Origin: Vogesella aquatica
Lineage (GTDB): Bacteria; Pseudomonadota; Gammaproteobacteria; Burkholderiales; Chromobacteriaceae
Length of the DNA: 64,000 nt
Assembly (NCBI RefSeq): GCF_028548455.1
Contig: NZ_JAQQLF010000004.1
Span: 62,001-126,000 of the forward strand
Direction of reading: 5' to 3'
Shown here piece after piece: positions 1 through 9,297 of the stretch; the first letter of the stretch is position 1, and every line of letters begins with the position of its first letter. Position numbers and translations under genes: made by a program. The notes under the pieces are model-generated. The model worked only from the letters and a program-made list of their open reading frames with translations, searched no databases and was not told the origin of the DNA.

Positions 1-166
1 GCTGCTCCGCTCTGCCGGCCACCTGTAGCAAAGACGCGCCAGCATCCACCGCACCGATAGACAGTGTTGAATGGCTGTGGGCACGGTAACAAGCCCGGCT
101 TTGCTGGGCACGCCTGCTTTCGATATAGGGCATGGCGTCGTCGCGCCAGAACTGCTGTGTGGTCAT
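1..166 (-). CDS. AraC-family transcriptional regulator, N-terminal fragment
   Basis: The window cuts this gene; only the first 55 codons are present, reading leftwards from an ATG at 164-166. The fragment starts MTTQQFWRDDAMPYIESRRA and continues with a Cys-Tyr-x-x-His-x-His segment followed by SIGAVDAG. This resembles the N-terminal cupin-like ligand-binding half of AraC-type regulators, in which the HxH segment is common. The DNA-binding helix-turn-helix half would lie beyond base 1. No clear Shine-Dalgarno precedes the ATG. Its target and effector cannot be read from here. The family call rests only on the N-terminal motif, so it is moderate. Confidence 0.6.
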   Translation of the reverse strand, partial: MTTQQFWRDDAMPYIESRRAQQSRACYRAHSHSTLSIGAVDAGASLLQVAGRAEQ

Positions 167-300
167 GGTTGTGTGAAACCGATGCGTACTGGCAGGATTT
201 TGACACGTTTTTCCTACTAGAGTAGGTACGACCTGGGGCCTTGGTCCGAAAGCTCTAAATAAGATCGCTCGGTTGGTTGGAGGGAGGTCACCGCCAAAAC

Positions 301-330
301 AAAAAACGCCCCGTGTCGACGGGGCGTTTT
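301..330 (-). terminator. Intrinsic terminator of pgi
   Basis: A perfect 12-bp stem (303-314 with 319-330) with a 4-base loop GTCG lies 30 bases beyond the pgi stop. Read on the minus strand it ends in a run of T (complement of 297-306), so it is a typical Rho-independent terminator for the leftward cluster. Confidence 0.9.
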
Positions 331-359
331 GCTGTGGCAGGGCCAGGTTGGCCGCAGGC

Positions 360-2009
360 TTACTGGCCGGCGTTGGCGCGGCGGTAGCGTTCGATCAGCG
401 CGGTGGTGGAGCTGTCGTGCGGCGCGCTCTTGAGCTTGCCGGCCAGCTCGGCGTGGATGGTTTTGGCCAGCTGTTTGCCCAGCTCCACGCCCCACTGGTC
501 GAAGCTGTTGATGCCCCAGATCACGCCTTGCACGAAGATCTTGTGCTCGTACAGCGCAATCAGGCTGCCCAGGTTGCGCGGGTCCAGGCGGTCCATCAGC
601 AGGGTGTTGGTGGGGCGGTTGCCGCCAAACACCTTGTGCGGCACCAGCGCTTCCAGCGCGTCGCCTTTCAGGCCCTGTGCGGCCAGCTCTTCGCGTACTT
701 CTTCGGCAGTTTTGCCGCGCATGAAGGCTTCGGCCTGGGCAAACACGTTGGCCAGCAGGATTTCGTGGTGGCCCGGCAGGCTGGAGCTGTTCTGCAGCGA
801 GCAGATCAGGTCGATAGGCGAGATGTGGGTGCCCTGGTGCAGCAGCTGGAAGAAGGCGTGCTGGCCGTTGATGCCGGTTTCTCCCCAGATGATGGGCGCG
901 GTTTCAAAGTCGACCGGGCTGCCGTCCAGACAGGTTTGCTTGCCGTTGGATTCCATGTCCAGCTGCTGGATGAAGGCGGGCAGGCGGTGCAGGTACTGGT
1001 CGTACGGGGCGATGACGTGGCTGCCGCCGCCGTAGTAGTTGATGTACCAGATGCCGATCATGGCCAGCAGCACCGGCATGTTCTGCTCGAACGAGGCGTT
1101 GGCGAAGTGCTGGTCCATGATGTGGGCGCCGTTCAGCAGCTCGGTGAAGTTTTCTTCGCCCAGGTACAGCATGATGGGCAGGCCGATGGCCGACCACAGG
1201 CTGTAGCGGCCGCCGACCCAGTCCCAGAATTCGAACATATTGGCCGGGTCGATGCCGAATTCGGCCACGGCTTTCTTGTTGGTGGATACCGCCACAAAGT
1301 GCTTGGCCACCGCTTTTTCGTCGCGCGCGCGCGCCACGAACCACTCGCGGGCGGTCAGTGCGTTGGTCAGCGTTTCCTGGGTGGTGAAGGTTTTGGATTC
1401 CACGATGAACAGGGTGGTTTCCGGGTGTACTTTCTTCAGCGTTTCCTTCAGCTGCGCGCCGTCCACGTTGGACACGAAGTGCATGTTCATGCGCGGGTGG
1501 CCAAACGGCTTGAGCGCGCTGCATACCATCAGCGGGCCCAGGTCGCTGCCGCCGATGCCGATGCTGACCACGTCGGTAATAGGCTGGTGGGTGTAGCCCA
1601 GCCATTCGCCGCTGCGGATGGCGTGGCAGAACTTGCCCATGCGCGCCAGTACCGAGTTTACCTTGGGCATCACATCTTCGCCGTCTACCAGAATCGGCGA
1701 ATTGGTGCGGTTGCGCAGCGCCACGTGCAGCACGGCGCGGTTCTCGGTGCTGTTGATCTTTTCGCCCTTGAACATGGCCTTGAGCTTGGCCGGCAGGCCG
1801 GCTTCGCGCGCCAGCTGCATCAGGCCGCGCAGGGTGTCGTCGGTAATGCGGTTTTTGGAGTAGTCCAGGAACAGGCCGCCCACTTCCAGCGCGTAGCGTT
1901 CGGCACGCTGCGGGTCGCTGGCAAACAGGTCACGCATATGGTGATGCTTGGCGTCGGCAAAGTGGTCCCACAGGGCTTGCCAGGCGGGGAGCTGGGTGAG
2001 GGCGCTCAT
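360..2009 (-). CDS. pgi: Glucose-6-phosphate isomerase
   Basis: Cytoplasmic enzyme interconverting glucose-6-phosphate and fructose-6-phosphate. The 549-residue protein has normal family length. It carries [11 protein letters not shown], the first PGI signature, and a C-terminal [13 protein letters not shown] block whose last Lys (about residue 512) matches the second signature and its catalytic lysine. The stretch [17 protein letters not shown] holds the conserved active-site His region. It is the last gene of a leftward run zwf, pgl, glk, hexR, pgi and is followed by a strong terminator. In this cluster it probably feeds fructose-6-phosphate back into the Entner-Doudoroff and pentose phosphate routes. 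The start is set by alignment to typical Pgi length. Confidence 0.97.
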   Translation of the reverse strand: MSALTQLPAWQALWDHFADAKHHHMRDLFASDPQRAERYALEVGGLFLDYSKNRITDDTLRGLMQLAREAGLPAKLKAMFKGEKINSTENRAVLHVALRNRTNSPILVDGEDVMPKVNSVLARMGKFCHAIRSGEWLGYTHQPITDVVSIGIGGSDLGPLMVCSALKPFGHPRMNMHFVSNVDGAQLKETLKKVHPETTLFIVESKTFTTQETLTNALTAREWFVARARDEKAVAKHFVAVSTNKKAVAEFGIDPANMFEFWDWVGGRYSLWSAIGLPIMLYLGEENFTELLNGAHIMDQHFANASFEQNMPVLLAMIGIWYINYYGGGSHVIAPYDQYLHRLPAFIQQLDMESNGKQTCLDGSPVDFETAPIIWGETGINGQHAFFQLLHQGTHISPIDLICSLQNSSSLPGHHEILLANVFAQAEAFMRGKTAEEVREELAAQGLKGDALEALVPHKVFGGNRPTNTLLMDRLDPRNLGSLIALYEHKIFVQGVIWGINSFDQWGVELGKQLAKTIHAELAGKLKSAPHDSSTTALIERYRRANAGQ

Positions 2010-2054
2010 GTTTTCTCCAGGTTCTGTGTGTCTGCGGCCAACGTGGGGCGCAGC

Positions 2055-2906
2055 TTATTCGTCGTCGTTGTCGTTGCGCAGCCGTTTTTGCCTCAGGCTG
2101 CGTTTGGCTTTTTCCAGTTGCGTGGCCAGGCCAGGGCCGCGTTTTAGCGCCACGCCCACGGTCAGGATGTCGATCAGCACCAGGTGCAGGATGCGGCTGA
2201 GCATGGGGCTGTAGGTTTCGTTGTCTTCCGGCGAGTCTACTTCCAGCGTCACGGTGGCGCGTTCGGCCAGCGGCGTGCCCGGCACGGTGATGGCAATGAC
2301 CTTGGCGCCGCTTTCCAGCGCGGCGTTCACCGCGTCCATCAGCTCGCGCGAGCGGCCGGAGCTGGAGATGGCCACCAGCACGTCGTCCGGTGTCAGCAGC
2401 GTGGCGGCCATGATCTGGATGTGGCTGTCGGCGTAGGCCACGGTGGGGATGCCGAAGCGGAAGAACTTGTGCTGGGCGTCGGCGGCGATGATGCCGGAGT
2501 TGCCCAGGCCGTAAAACTCGATACGGCGGGCGTGCGACAGCAGGTCTACTGCGGCATCGACTGCCAGCGGGTTCACATCGTTGCGGCACTTCAGCAGCGC
2601 GGTGACGGTGTTGTCGAACACCTTGGCGGTGATTTCCGACACCGGGTCTTCCGGGCGCACGCTGGAGTGCACGAAGGGCACGCCACCTACCAGGGTGCCG
2701 GCCAGCTTGAGCTTGAAGTCGGACAGGCCGGAAAACCCCATGCTGCGGCAAAAGCGGATCACCGTGGGCTGGCTGACGCCGGCGCTGGCGGCAATATCGG
2801 ATACCGCCGACTGCATCACGGTATACGGCTGCGCCAGCACTTGTTCGGCTACCCGGCGTTCGGCACCGGACAGTTTATCCAGGTCGCTGCGGATTTTCTC
2901 AAGCAT
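2055..2906 (-). CDS. hexR: RpiR-family regulator HexR
   Basis: Transcriptional regulator of central sugar catabolism; in proteobacteria HexR binds 2-keto-3-deoxy-6-phosphogluconate through a SIS domain and controls zwf, edd, eda and related genes. The 283-residue protein has an N-terminal RpiR helix-turn-helix (about 1-77, with VSQPTVIRFCRSMGFSG) and a C-terminal SIS domain (about 125-255, with FYGLGNSG and ISSSGRSRELMDAV). Its start overlaps the end of glk by 8 bases, so the two are translationally coupled. Two sites matching the HexR operator pattern lie in the zwf/edd gap at 6231-6245 and 6408-6422, which supports the specific name rather than a generic RpiR label. The Asp-rich tail (DNDDE) is unremarkable. 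Confidence 0.93.
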   Translation of the reverse strand: MLEKIRSDLDKLSGAERRVAEQVLAQPYTVMQSAVSDIAASAGVSQPTVIRFCRSMGFSGLSDFKLKLAGTLVGGVPFVHSSVRPEDPVSEITAKVFDNTVTALLKCRNDVNPLAVDAAVDLLSHARRIEFYGLGNSGIIAADAQHKFFRFGIPTVAYADSHIQIMAATLLTPDDVLVAISSSGRSRELMDAVNAALESGAKVIAITVPGTPLAERATVTLEVDSPEDNETYSPMLSRILHLVLIDILTVGVALKRGPGLATQLEKAKRSLRQKRLRNDNDDE

Positions 2907-3885
2907 CGTGCTCTCCCAGGTGGCTGCGCAGCGCGGCGCGCACGCCGGTTAGCGCGGGGTAGGGGCTGTGGATCACGTACACCGGCATGGCGCCGGTGTA
3001 GGCGGCAAAGCGGCCGGTGGCCTCGAAGCGGGTGCGGAATTCGGAGCGGGTAAAGAACTCGCCCAGGCGCGGTACTACGCCACCGCCGATGTACACACCG
3101 CCCACGGCGCCCAGCGTCAGTGCCAGGTTGGCCGCAGCGCTGCCCAGCATGGCGCAGAACAGCTCCAGCACGCGCACGCAGCGCGCATCGCGGCCGGCCA
3201 GGCCGCGTTCGCTGATCTGCGCGGCCGACAGCTGGCCGGCGGCTTCACCCGCCTGCACGCAGAGCGCGTCGTGAATCAGCTCCAGGCCGGGGCCGGACAA
3301 AAAGCGCTCGGCGGAAACGTGCTCGCCAAAGCGGGTCTGCGCGTAGCGCAGCAGCGCGGCTTCGTCGTCGTTCAGCGGCGAAAACGCCACGTGGCCGCCT
3401 TCGCCGGCAATCGCCACCCAGTCGCCGCCGGCCGGCAGCAGGCCGGATACGCCCAGGCCGGTGCCGGCGCCGATCAGCGCCTTGGCACCGGGTTTGGCCT
3501 CGCCGCCGCCTACCTGTACCAGCTCGTCGGCCGGCAGGTGCGGCAGCGACAGCGCCAGCGCGGTGAAGTCGTTCAGTACCAGCAGGGTGTGCAGGCCCAG
3601 CGCCTGGCGGGTTTCCTCGATGGAAAACGACCAGTGGTGGTTGGTCATCTGCACGCGGTCACCGTTTACCGGGTTGGCAATGCCGATGGCAGCGTGGTGC
3701 ACGGCGCGGGTATGGGCGCCTTCCAGATAGCTGCGCATGGCGTCGGCCAGCGTGGCGTAGCTGTTGCACGGCAGTACGTCGATATCTTCAATCACGCCGG
3801 GGCCGGTTTCCAGCGCAAAGCGGGCGTTGGTGCCGCCGATGTCGGCCAGCAGGCGCGGATAGGGATTAGGCTGCCCAGTAGACAT
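2899..3885 (-). CDS. glk: Glucokinase
   Basis: ATP-dependent phosphorylation of free glucose to glucose-6-phosphate in the cytoplasm. The 328-residue protein matches bacterial Glk length. The phosphate-binding motif LLADIGGTNARFAL lies at about residues 12-25. ALIGAGTGLGVSGLL and AGEGGHVAFSP match conserved Glk segments of the ASKHA fold. Its beginning overlaps the end of pgl by 20 bases and its end overlaps hexR, so this is a tightly packed operon. Together with the GtsABCD transporter 12 kb away it provides uptake plus phosphorylation of glucose without a phosphotransferase system. Confidence 0.96.
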   Translation of the reverse strand: MSTGQPNPYPRLLADIGGTNARFALETGPGVIEDIDVLPCNSYATLADAMRSYLEGAHTRAVHHAAIGIANPVNGDRVQMTNHHWSFSIEETRQALGLHTLLVLNDFTALALSLPHLPADELVQVGGGEAKPGAKALIGAGTGLGVSGLLPAGGDWVAIAGEGGHVAFSPLNDDEAALLRYAQTRFGEHVSAERFLSGPGLELIHDALCVQAGEAAGQLSAAQISERGLAGRDARCVRVLELFCAMLGSAAANLALTLGAVGGVYIGGGVVPRLGEFFTRSEFRTRFEATGRFAAYTGAMPVYVIHSPYPALTGVRAALRSHLGEHDA

Positions 3886-4543
3886 GAAGCGGTTTCTCCG
3901 AAGGCTGCAGCAGGTAGCTGATGGGGTAGGTGTCGTTCACGCCTTGCAGGGCGGTGTCGAGCACGGCGCGTTTGTTGGCACCGGCAATGGCCAGGTACAG
4001 CTTGCCGCTGCGGCGCAGCTCGGCCAGCGTCATGCTGATGCGGGTATGCGGCGCGGCGGGGGGCACCACGGTGAGCAGGGCGTGCGGGTTGGCCGCATCC
4101 AGCCCGGCGGCCAGCTGTGCGGCGGCGGGAAACAGCGAGGCGGTGTGGCCGTCGTCGCCCATGCCCAGCACTACCACGTCCGGCGTTTGCCACAGCGTTT
4201 GCGCGGTGGCCAGCTCTTGCTCGGGGTTGGCCGCGGTGTTCACCAGCGGCAGGAAGGCGGCCACGGCAGCCTGGCCTTGCAGCAGGTACTGGCGCACCAG
4301 GCCGGCGTTGCTGTCGGCGTGGCCAGGTGGTACCACGCGTTCGTCTACCAGCGTGATGGTGACGCGCGGCCAGTCCAGCGCAGCTTGTGCCAGCGCCTGG
4401 AAAAACGGCACCGGCGAGCGGCCGCCGGACACCGCCAGCGTGGCGCGGCCACGGGTTTCGATGGCGGCAGCCAGGTCGGCGGCTACCGCCTGGGCCAGGG
4501 CCGCGCTCGCGTCGGCAGCCTGGGGAAATTCATTCAGATGCAT
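3866..4543 (-). CDS. pgl: 6-phosphogluconolactonase
   Basis: Hydrolyses 6-phosphogluconolactone, the product of Zwf, to 6-phosphogluconate. The protein (225 residues from the start chosen) shows the DevB-type motif GMGDDGHTASLFP, the conserved TLVDERVVP block and an Arg/Lys-rich C-terminal half typical of the glucosamine-6-phosphate isomerase/Pgl fold. The frame is open much further upstream into zwf, but that part has no family similarity. Two ATGs are plausible, at 4558 (MDDTEMHL) and 4543 (MHLNEF). I took the inner one; neither has a convincing ribosome site. It overlaps glk by 20 bases. A strong hairpin at 4618-4658 separates it from zwf. Confidence 0.93.
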   Translation of the reverse strand: MHLNEFPQAADASAALAQAVAADLAAAIETRGRATLAVSGGRSPVPFFQALAQAALDWPRVTITLVDERVVPPGHADSNAGLVRQYLLQGQAAVAAFLPLVNTAANPEQELATAQTLWQTPDVVVLGMGDDGHTASLFPAAAQLAAGLDAANPHALLTVVPPAAPHTRISMTLAELRRSGKLYLAIAGANKRAVLDTALQGVNDTYPISYLLQPSEKPLHVYWAA

Positions 4544-4617
4544 CTCTGTATCGTCCATGCAGGGGTCGTCTTGCGGCGACCTGGTCGGCCCGGTGGTCCG
4601 GGCTCGAAAGCTATGCT

Positions 4618-4667
4618 GGCGGCGCTCATGCGTGTCGGAGTGGGGCATGAGCGCCGCCGGTTTTTTT
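4618..4667. other. Perfect 14-bp hairpin with T run in the zwf-pgl gap
   Basis: Arms 4618-4631 and 4645-4658 pair perfectly, followed on the plus strand by seven T (4661-4667). The T run makes it a terminator for plus-strand transcripts, yet both flanking genes read leftwards. On their strand the hairpin follows an A run, so it is more likely an mRNA-stability or processing element between zwf and pgl, or a stop for antisense transcription. One copy of the dispersed decamer sits at 4690-4699, just leftward of the zwf stop. Confidence 0.7.
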
Positions 4668-4730
4668 AGCCGGCTGTGCCGGGGGGCAAGGTTGGCCGCA
4701 GCGCGCTGGCCGGGCCGGTCTTGCTGCTTG

Positions 4731-6203
4731 TTAGGATTCTTCGTGCCAGCTGATACCGTCACGGCTCAGTAGCGCGCTGGAGGCTGCAGGGCCCCAGGTG
4801 CCGGCGGTGTACTGCTTGGGCGGCATGGTGCTGCGCGCCCAGTTGTCCATGATGGGCTCTACCCAGCGCCAGGCTTCCACCAGCTCGTCACGGCGCATGA
4901 ATAGCGCCAGCTTGCCGCGGATCACGTCCAGCAACAGGCGCTCGTAGGCGTCGGCGCGGCGCGCCTTGAACGACTCGTGGAAGTCCAGGTTCAGGTGTAC
5001 CGGCTGCAGGCGCTGCGTGTCGCCCGGCTCCTTGGACAGGAAGTACAGGCGGATGCTTTCTTCCGGCTGCAGGCGGATGACCAGACGGTTGGCGGTGTTC
5101 TGGCCGGTAGGGCTGGCAAACAGGTGGTGCGGTACGTCGCGGAAGTTGATCACGATCTCGGCCAGGCGTTCCTGCATGCGCTTGCCGGTGCGCAGGAAGA
5201 ACGGCACGCCGGCCCAGCGCCAGTTGTCGATTTCGGCCTTGATGGCGACGAAGGTTTCGGTCTGGCTGCCGGCGGGGATGCCTTGCTCTTGCAGATAGCC
5301 GGTCACCGGCTGGCCGGCCACGGCACCGGCTTTGTACTGGCCGCGCACGGTTTTGCCGGCTACGTCTTGCTCGGTAAACGGGCGCAGCGCTTTCAGCACT
5401 TTCAGTTTTTCGTCGCGTACGGCGTCGGCACCCAGGTTGGCCGGCGGCTCCATGGTGACGATGCACAGCAGTTGCAGCAGGTGGTTTTGCACCATGTCGC
5501 GCAGCGCACCGGTGTCGTCGTAAAAGTCGCCACGCGTACCTACGCCCAGGTCTTCGGCAATGGTGATCTGTACATCGTGAATCCACTCGCGGCGCCATAG
5601 CGGCTCGAACAGTGCGTTGGCAAAGCGGATGGCCAGCAGGTTCTGTACCGATTCTTTACCCAGATAGTGGTCGATACGGTACAGCTGCTCTTCCTTGAAG
5701 TGGCGTGCTACCGCTTCGTTGATCTCGTTGGACGATTCCAGGTCGTGGCCCAGCGGTTTTTCCAGTACCACGCGTACCTGGTCGTGGTTTAGCCCGACGG
5801 CGGCCAGGTTGTCGCAGATGCCTTCAAACAGGTCGGGCGCGGTGGCCAGGTAGCACACGGTCACGCGGTCGCCTCCGGCTTTTACCGCCTCGGCCAGCGC
5901 CGGGTAGTGTTCCGGTGTGGCAGCGTCTACCTTCAGGTACTGCACGCGGGCGAGGAAACTGTCCCAGGCTTGAGTGGAGAAGTGCTCTTTCACATGCACG
6001 CGCGCGCTCTTTTCGACCATGGCCAGGTAGTCGTCACGGCTCATGTCGCGGCGGCCCAGCGCCAGGATACGGCCGGCTTCGTGCAGCAGGCCGGCAGCGT
6101 GCGCCTGGTAAAGCGACGGTAGCAGCTTGCGCATCACCAAGTCGCCAGTGCCCCCGAATAGCACCATATCGAATGCCGGGGTGTGCAGGTTTGCGTTCTC
6201 CAT
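4731..6203 (-). CDS. zwf: Glucose-6-phosphate 1-dehydrogenase
   Basis: NAD(P)-dependent oxidation of glucose-6-phosphate to 6-phosphogluconolactone, the entry step to the Entner-Doudoroff and pentose phosphate pathways. From the ATG at 6201-6203 the protein has 490 residues, the normal length. [17 protein letters not shown] near residue 16 is the dinucleotide-binding GxxGDL motif and RIDHYLGKE is the substrate-binding and catalytic signature. The frame stays open 39 codons upstream, but that extension runs through the HexR site and has no family similarity, so the shorter start is preferred. It is the first gene of the leftward cluster and shares a 249-bp regulatory region with edd. Confidence 0.96.
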   Translation of the reverse strand: MENANLHTPAFDMVLFGGTGDLVMRKLLPSLYQAHAAGLLHEAGRILALGRRDMSRDDYLAMVEKSARVHVKEHFSTQAWDSFLARVQYLKVDAATPEHYPALAEAVKAGGDRVTVCYLATAPDLFEGICDNLAAVGLNHDQVRVVLEKPLGHDLESSNEINEAVARHFKEEQLYRIDHYLGKESVQNLLAIRFANALFEPLWRREWIHDVQITIAEDLGVGTRGDFYDDTGALRDMVQNHLLQLLCIVTMEPPANLGADAVRDEKLKVLKALRPFTEQDVAGKTVRGQYKAGAVAGQPVTGYLQEQGIPAGSQTETFVAIKAEIDNWRWAGVPFFLRTGKRMQERLAEIVINFRDVPHHLFASPTGQNTANRLVIRLQPEESIRLYFLSKEPGDTQRLQPVHLNLDFHESFKARRADAYERLLLDVIRGKLALFMRRDELVEAWRWVEPIMDNWARSTMPPKQYTAGTWGPAASSALLSRDGISWHEES

Positions 6204-6230
6204 CCTGATTATTCTCGCCCAAGGTTGTGA

Positions 6231-6245
6231 TGTAGTTATATTACC
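6231..6245. promoter_or_regulatory. Candidate HexR operator, zwf-proximal
   Basis: TGTAGTTATATTACC is a near-palindrome close to the published HexR pattern TGTAATTAAATTACA. It starts 28 bases upstream of the zwf ATG on that gene's strand. hexR itself lies in the adjacent operon. The match is read from sequence; binding is inferred. Confidence 0.75.
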
Positions 6246-6407
6246 AAACACTGCCCGCTTGTCTACGTCGATTGTGCGCACGGCTGCGCTACGGTTTTTA
6301 TTGTTGCTGCTGGCCAACACTGCAATAACATGATGAAATTTAATGATTAAATGGCAATTTTGCCAAAATAAGCCGGCTTTTTATCGTGTAGCGCCTTGCA
6401 AACAGAC

Positions 6408-6422
6408 TGTAGTAAAACTACC
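6408..6422. promoter_or_regulatory. Candidate HexR operator, edd-proximal
   Basis: TGTAGTAAAACTACC has GTAGT/ACTAC arms around a 3-base centre and lies 31 bases before the edd ATG. With the site at 6231 it gives each of the two divergent transcripts its own HexR-like box. Confidence 0.75.
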
Positions 6423-6452
6423 ATTCAAGCACCTTCATCAGGGCCGATACCA

Positions 6453-8291
6453 ATGAGTCTGCATCCCGTTCTGCACGCTGTTACCCAGCGCATCATCGAA
6501 CGCAGCCGCGATACCCGCGCTGCCTACCTGGCCGGTAGCCAAGCCGCCATGCGCCAGGGCAAGGTCGAGCGTTCCCAGCTGTCCTGTACCAACCTGGCGC
6601 ACGCCTTTGCCGCCATGCCGGACGGGATCAAGATTCATCTGAAAGAAGCGGCCCGCCCCAACCTGGCCATCGTGTCGGCTTATAACGACATGCTGTCGGC
6701 GCACCAGCCGCTGGAAACCTTCCCCACCATTATCAAGGCCGAAGCGCTGAAAGTGGGCGCTACCGCCCAGTTTGCCGGTGGTGTACCGGCGATGTGCGAT
6801 GGTGTGACCCAGGGCTTCGAGGGCATGGAGCTGAGTTTGTTCTCGCGCGACGTGATTGCCATGAGCACCGCCATCGCGCTGAGCCACCAGATGTTCGACG
6901 CCGCGCTGTACCTGGGCGTGTGCGACAAGATCGTGCCGGGCCTGCTGATCGGCGCGCTGGCCTTTGGCCACCTGCCGGCGGTGTTTGTGCCGGCCGGCCC
7001 GATGACTACCGGCATCGCCAACGACGACAAAGCCAAGGTGCGCCAGCTGTACGCCGAGGGCAAGGTTGGCCGCGACGCGCTGCTGGAATCCGAAATGGCG
7101 TCCTACCACGGCCCGGGTACCTGCACCTTCTACGGCACCGCCAACAGTAACCAGATGCTGATGGAAGTGATGGGCCTGCACCTGCCGGGCGCCGCCTTCG
7201 TCAACCCGAATACCCCGCTGCGTGACGCGCTGACGCGCCGCGCCGCCCGTGTGGCCGCCGAGATTTCGGCCCAGGGCAGCCGCTTCACCCCGATTTGCGA
7301 GGTGATCGACGAGAAAGCCATCGTCAACGGTATCGTTGGCCTGCTGGCCACCGGCGGCTCCACCAACCACACCCTGCACATCAATGCCATCGCCCGTGCG
7401 GCCGGCATCAACGTGAACTGGGACGATTTCGACGAACTGTCGGCTGTGGTGCCGCTGATCGTGCGCGCCTACCCCAACGGCAAAGCCGACGTGAACCACT
7501 TCCACGCCGCTGGCGGCATGGGTTTCGTGATTCGCGAACTGCTGGACGCCGGCCTGCTGCACGACGACGTGACCACCATCATGGGCCGTGGCCTGCGCGC
7601 CCACAGCCAGGAAGCCTGGCTGCAAGACGGCGAAGCCGCGTTCCGCGACGCGCCGGCGGTCTCTGGCGACGACGGTGTGCTGCGCCCGGCGGCCAACCCG
7701 TTCTCGGCCGACGGCGGCCTGAAAGTGCTGACCGGCAATATCGGCCGCGCCGTGATCAAGGTGTCGGCGGTGAAGACCGAGCACCGCGTGGTGGAAGCAC
7801 CCGCCGTGGTATTCCACGACCAGAACGAACTGCTGGCGGCGTTCAAGCGCGGCGAGCTGGAAAAAGACTTTGTGGCGGTGATCCGCTTCCAGGGGCCGCG
7901 CGCCAACGGCATGCCGGAGCTGCACAAGCTGACGCCGCCGCTGGGCGTGCTGCAGGAGCGTGGCTTCAAGGTGGCGCTGGTCACCGACGGCCGCATGTCC
8001 GGCGCGTCCGGCAAAGTGCCGGCCGCCATCCACGTGTCGCCGGAAGCACTGCTGGGTGGCGACATCGGCAAGGTGCGCAATGGTGACCTGGTACGCCTGG
8101 ACGCTAATACCGGCGAGCTGGGCATCCTGGTAGACGCGGCCGAATGGGCAGCGCGCGAGCACGTACAGATTGACCTCAGCGCTAACCAGCACGGTGTGGG
8201 CCGCGACCTGTTTGCCGGTTTCCGCCAGCTGGCCACCGCCGCCGAAGACGGCGCGATGAGCTTTGCCCACCCGCTGTGGGCGGGCCGCTAA
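6453..8291 (+). CDS. edd: Phosphogluconate dehydratase
   Basis: Entner-Doudoroff enzyme that dehydrates 6-phosphogluconate to 2-keto-3-deoxy-6-phosphogluconate using an iron-sulfur cluster. The 612-residue protein has family length. [39 protein letters not shown] and [18 protein letters not shown] hold the conserved cluster cysteines and substrate segments, and [19 protein letters not shown] is the C-terminal IlvD/Edd signature. The ATG at 6453 is preceded by AGGG at suitable distance; the open frame runs 19 codons further upstream over the HexR box and is probably not translated. eda follows 94 bases downstream, giving an edd-eda operon. Confidence 0.97.
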   Translation: MSLHPVLHAVTQRIIERSRDTRAAYLAGSQAAMRQGKVERSQLSCTNLAHAFAAMPDGIKIHLKEAARPNLAIVSAYNDMLSAHQPLETFPTIIKAEALKVGATAQFAGGVPAMCDGVTQGFEGMELSLFSRDVIAMSTAIALSHQMFDAALYLGVCDKIVPGLLIGALAFGHLPAVFVPAGPMTTGIANDDKAKVRQLYAEGKVGRDALLESEMASYHGPGTCTFYGTANSNQMLMEVMGLHLPGAAFVNPNTPLRDALTRRAARVAAEISAQGSRFTPICEVIDEKAIVNGIVGLLATGGSTNHTLHINAIARAAGINVNWDDFDELSAVVPLIVRAYPNGKADVNHFHAAGGMGFVIRELLDAGLLHDDVTTIMGRGLRAHSQEAWLQDGEAAFRDAPAVSGDDGVLRPAANPFSADGGLKVLTGNIGRAVIKVSAVKTEHRVVEAPAVVFHDQNELLAAFKRGELEKDFVAVIRFQGPRANGMPELHKLTPPLGVLQERGFKVALVTDGRMSGASGKVPAAIHVSPEALLGGDIGKVRNGDLVRLDANTGELGILVDAAEWAAREHVQIDLSANQHGVGRDLFAGFRQLATAAEDGAMSFAHPLWAGR

Positions 8292-8349
8292 GCGCCTGAG
8301 CCCGCTGCCGTGTGGCGGTGGGCTATAAACACTGCATCGATCATTTACC

Positions 8350-8369
8350 GGGTTGGCCGCGGCCAACCC
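8350..8369. repeat. 20-bp perfect palindrome made of two head-to-head decamers (edd-eda gap)
   Basis: GGGTTGGCCGCGGCCAACCC is two inverted copies of the dispersed decamer sharing their central GC. It lies 17 bases before the eda start and just upstream of its AAAGGA ribosome site, with no T run, so it does not look like a terminator. Confidence 0.9.
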
Positions 8370-8385
8370 TAGCAAAGGACACACC

Positions 8386-9012
8386 ATGGACGCACTGTCT
8401 CTGCTTCGCCAAGGCCCGGTGGTACCGGTTATCGTGGTCAACGACGCCGCCGTAGCGGTAGACCTGGCGCACGCGCTGGTTGCCGGCGGCATCCGCACCC
8501 TGGAAATCACGCTGCGCACCAAGGCCGCGCTGGCTGCCATGCGCCGCATCCGCGACGAAGTACCCGACGCGCTGGTGGGCGCCGGTACCGTGCGTACCCG
8601 TGCCCATCTGGAAGCGGCGCTGGACGCCGGTGCCCAGTTCGGCATCAGCCCGGGCCTGACCGCCGAGCTGGCTGCTGCTGCCCGCGCCTCGGGCGTGCCC
8701 TTCATCCCCGGCATCGCCACCCCGTCCGAAGCCATGCACGCGCAAGACGAGGGTTTCAATATCCTGAAGCTGTTCCCGGCCGAGGCCGTGGGCGGCGTGA
8801 AGCTGCTGAAATCGCTGGCCGGCCCGTTGCCGGAGCTGCGTTTCTGCCCCACCGGCGGTATCGACGTGAACAGCGCGCCAAGCTACCTGGCGCTGCCTAA
8901 TGTGCTGGCCGTGGGTGGCAGCTGGCTGACCCCGGACGACGCCATCGCGGCGCAGGACTGGGACCGTATCACTGCACTGGCCCGTGCGGCCAGCGCGCTG
9001 GCGGTACGCTAG
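8386..9012 (+). CDS. eda: KDPG aldolase (2-dehydro-3-deoxyphosphogluconate aldolase)
   Basis: Cleaves 2-keto-3-deoxy-6-phosphogluconate to pyruvate and glyceraldehyde-3-phosphate. The 208-residue protein is a class I TIM-barrel aldolase. GIRTLEITLRT holds the catalytic Glu, FNILKLFPAEAVGG holds the Schiff-base Lys, and PTGGID is the phosphate-binding loop. The start at 8386 is chosen because AAAGGA precedes it; the 11 extra upstream codons in frame encode the decamer palindrome. It is second in the edd-eda operon and ends before a strong terminator at 9179-9213. Confidence 0.97.
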   Translation: MDALSLLRQGPVVPVIVVNDAAVAVDLAHALVAGGIRTLEITLRTKAALAAMRRIRDEVPDALVGAGTVRTRAHLEAALDAGAQFGISPGLTAELAAAARASGVPFIPGIATPSEAMHAQDEGFNILKLFPAEAVGGVKLLKSLAGPLPELRFCPTGGIDVNSAPSYLALPNVLAVGGSWLTPDDAIAAQDWDRITALARAASALAVR

Positions 9013-9178
9013 GCATAGCCAGGCGCTGCTGCACTGTGGCCGGAGCTGCCTGGGGGTAGCCTGTGGCGGCCAATGTGCAGGGCACATCGCCTGTTTGTGT
9101 CCGCTTGCCCCGTGATTCCTGTTGGCTGTAGCGACATGGCTTACAGGCTTTGAAGTTCGTTTTGTTGCATTCTCTTCT

Positions 9179-9213
9179 GGCTCTGCCGACTCTCCCCGGC
9201 AGAGCCTTTTTTT
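9179..9213 (+). terminator. Intrinsic terminator after edd-eda
   Basis: A 10-bp perfect stem (9179-9188 with 9197-9206) is followed by seven T at 9207-9213. It separates edd-eda from the rml genes. Confidence 0.92.
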
Positions 9214-9297
9214 ATCTGTTTGACGTAGCGTGGTACTGAAACGGCGGCAGAGCAGCTAACATGCAGCATTATCTTTCCTGTACGGCAAGGGCTGGGC

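Noticed and set aside
273-2147. A 624-codon open frame on the plus strand across pgi and hexR
   Set aside because: It is antisense to well-recognised genes, is low-complexity (Val/Ala/Gln/Arg), has no family motif and follows GC-rich codon bias.
2055-2906. Generic RpiR regulator label
   Set aside because: Rejected in favour of HexR because of the gene context and the two HexR-like boxes near zwf and edd.
6438-8852. An 804-codon minus-strand frame opposite edd-eda
   Set aside because: Antisense of two clear Entner-Doudoroff genes; contains no conserved segment.
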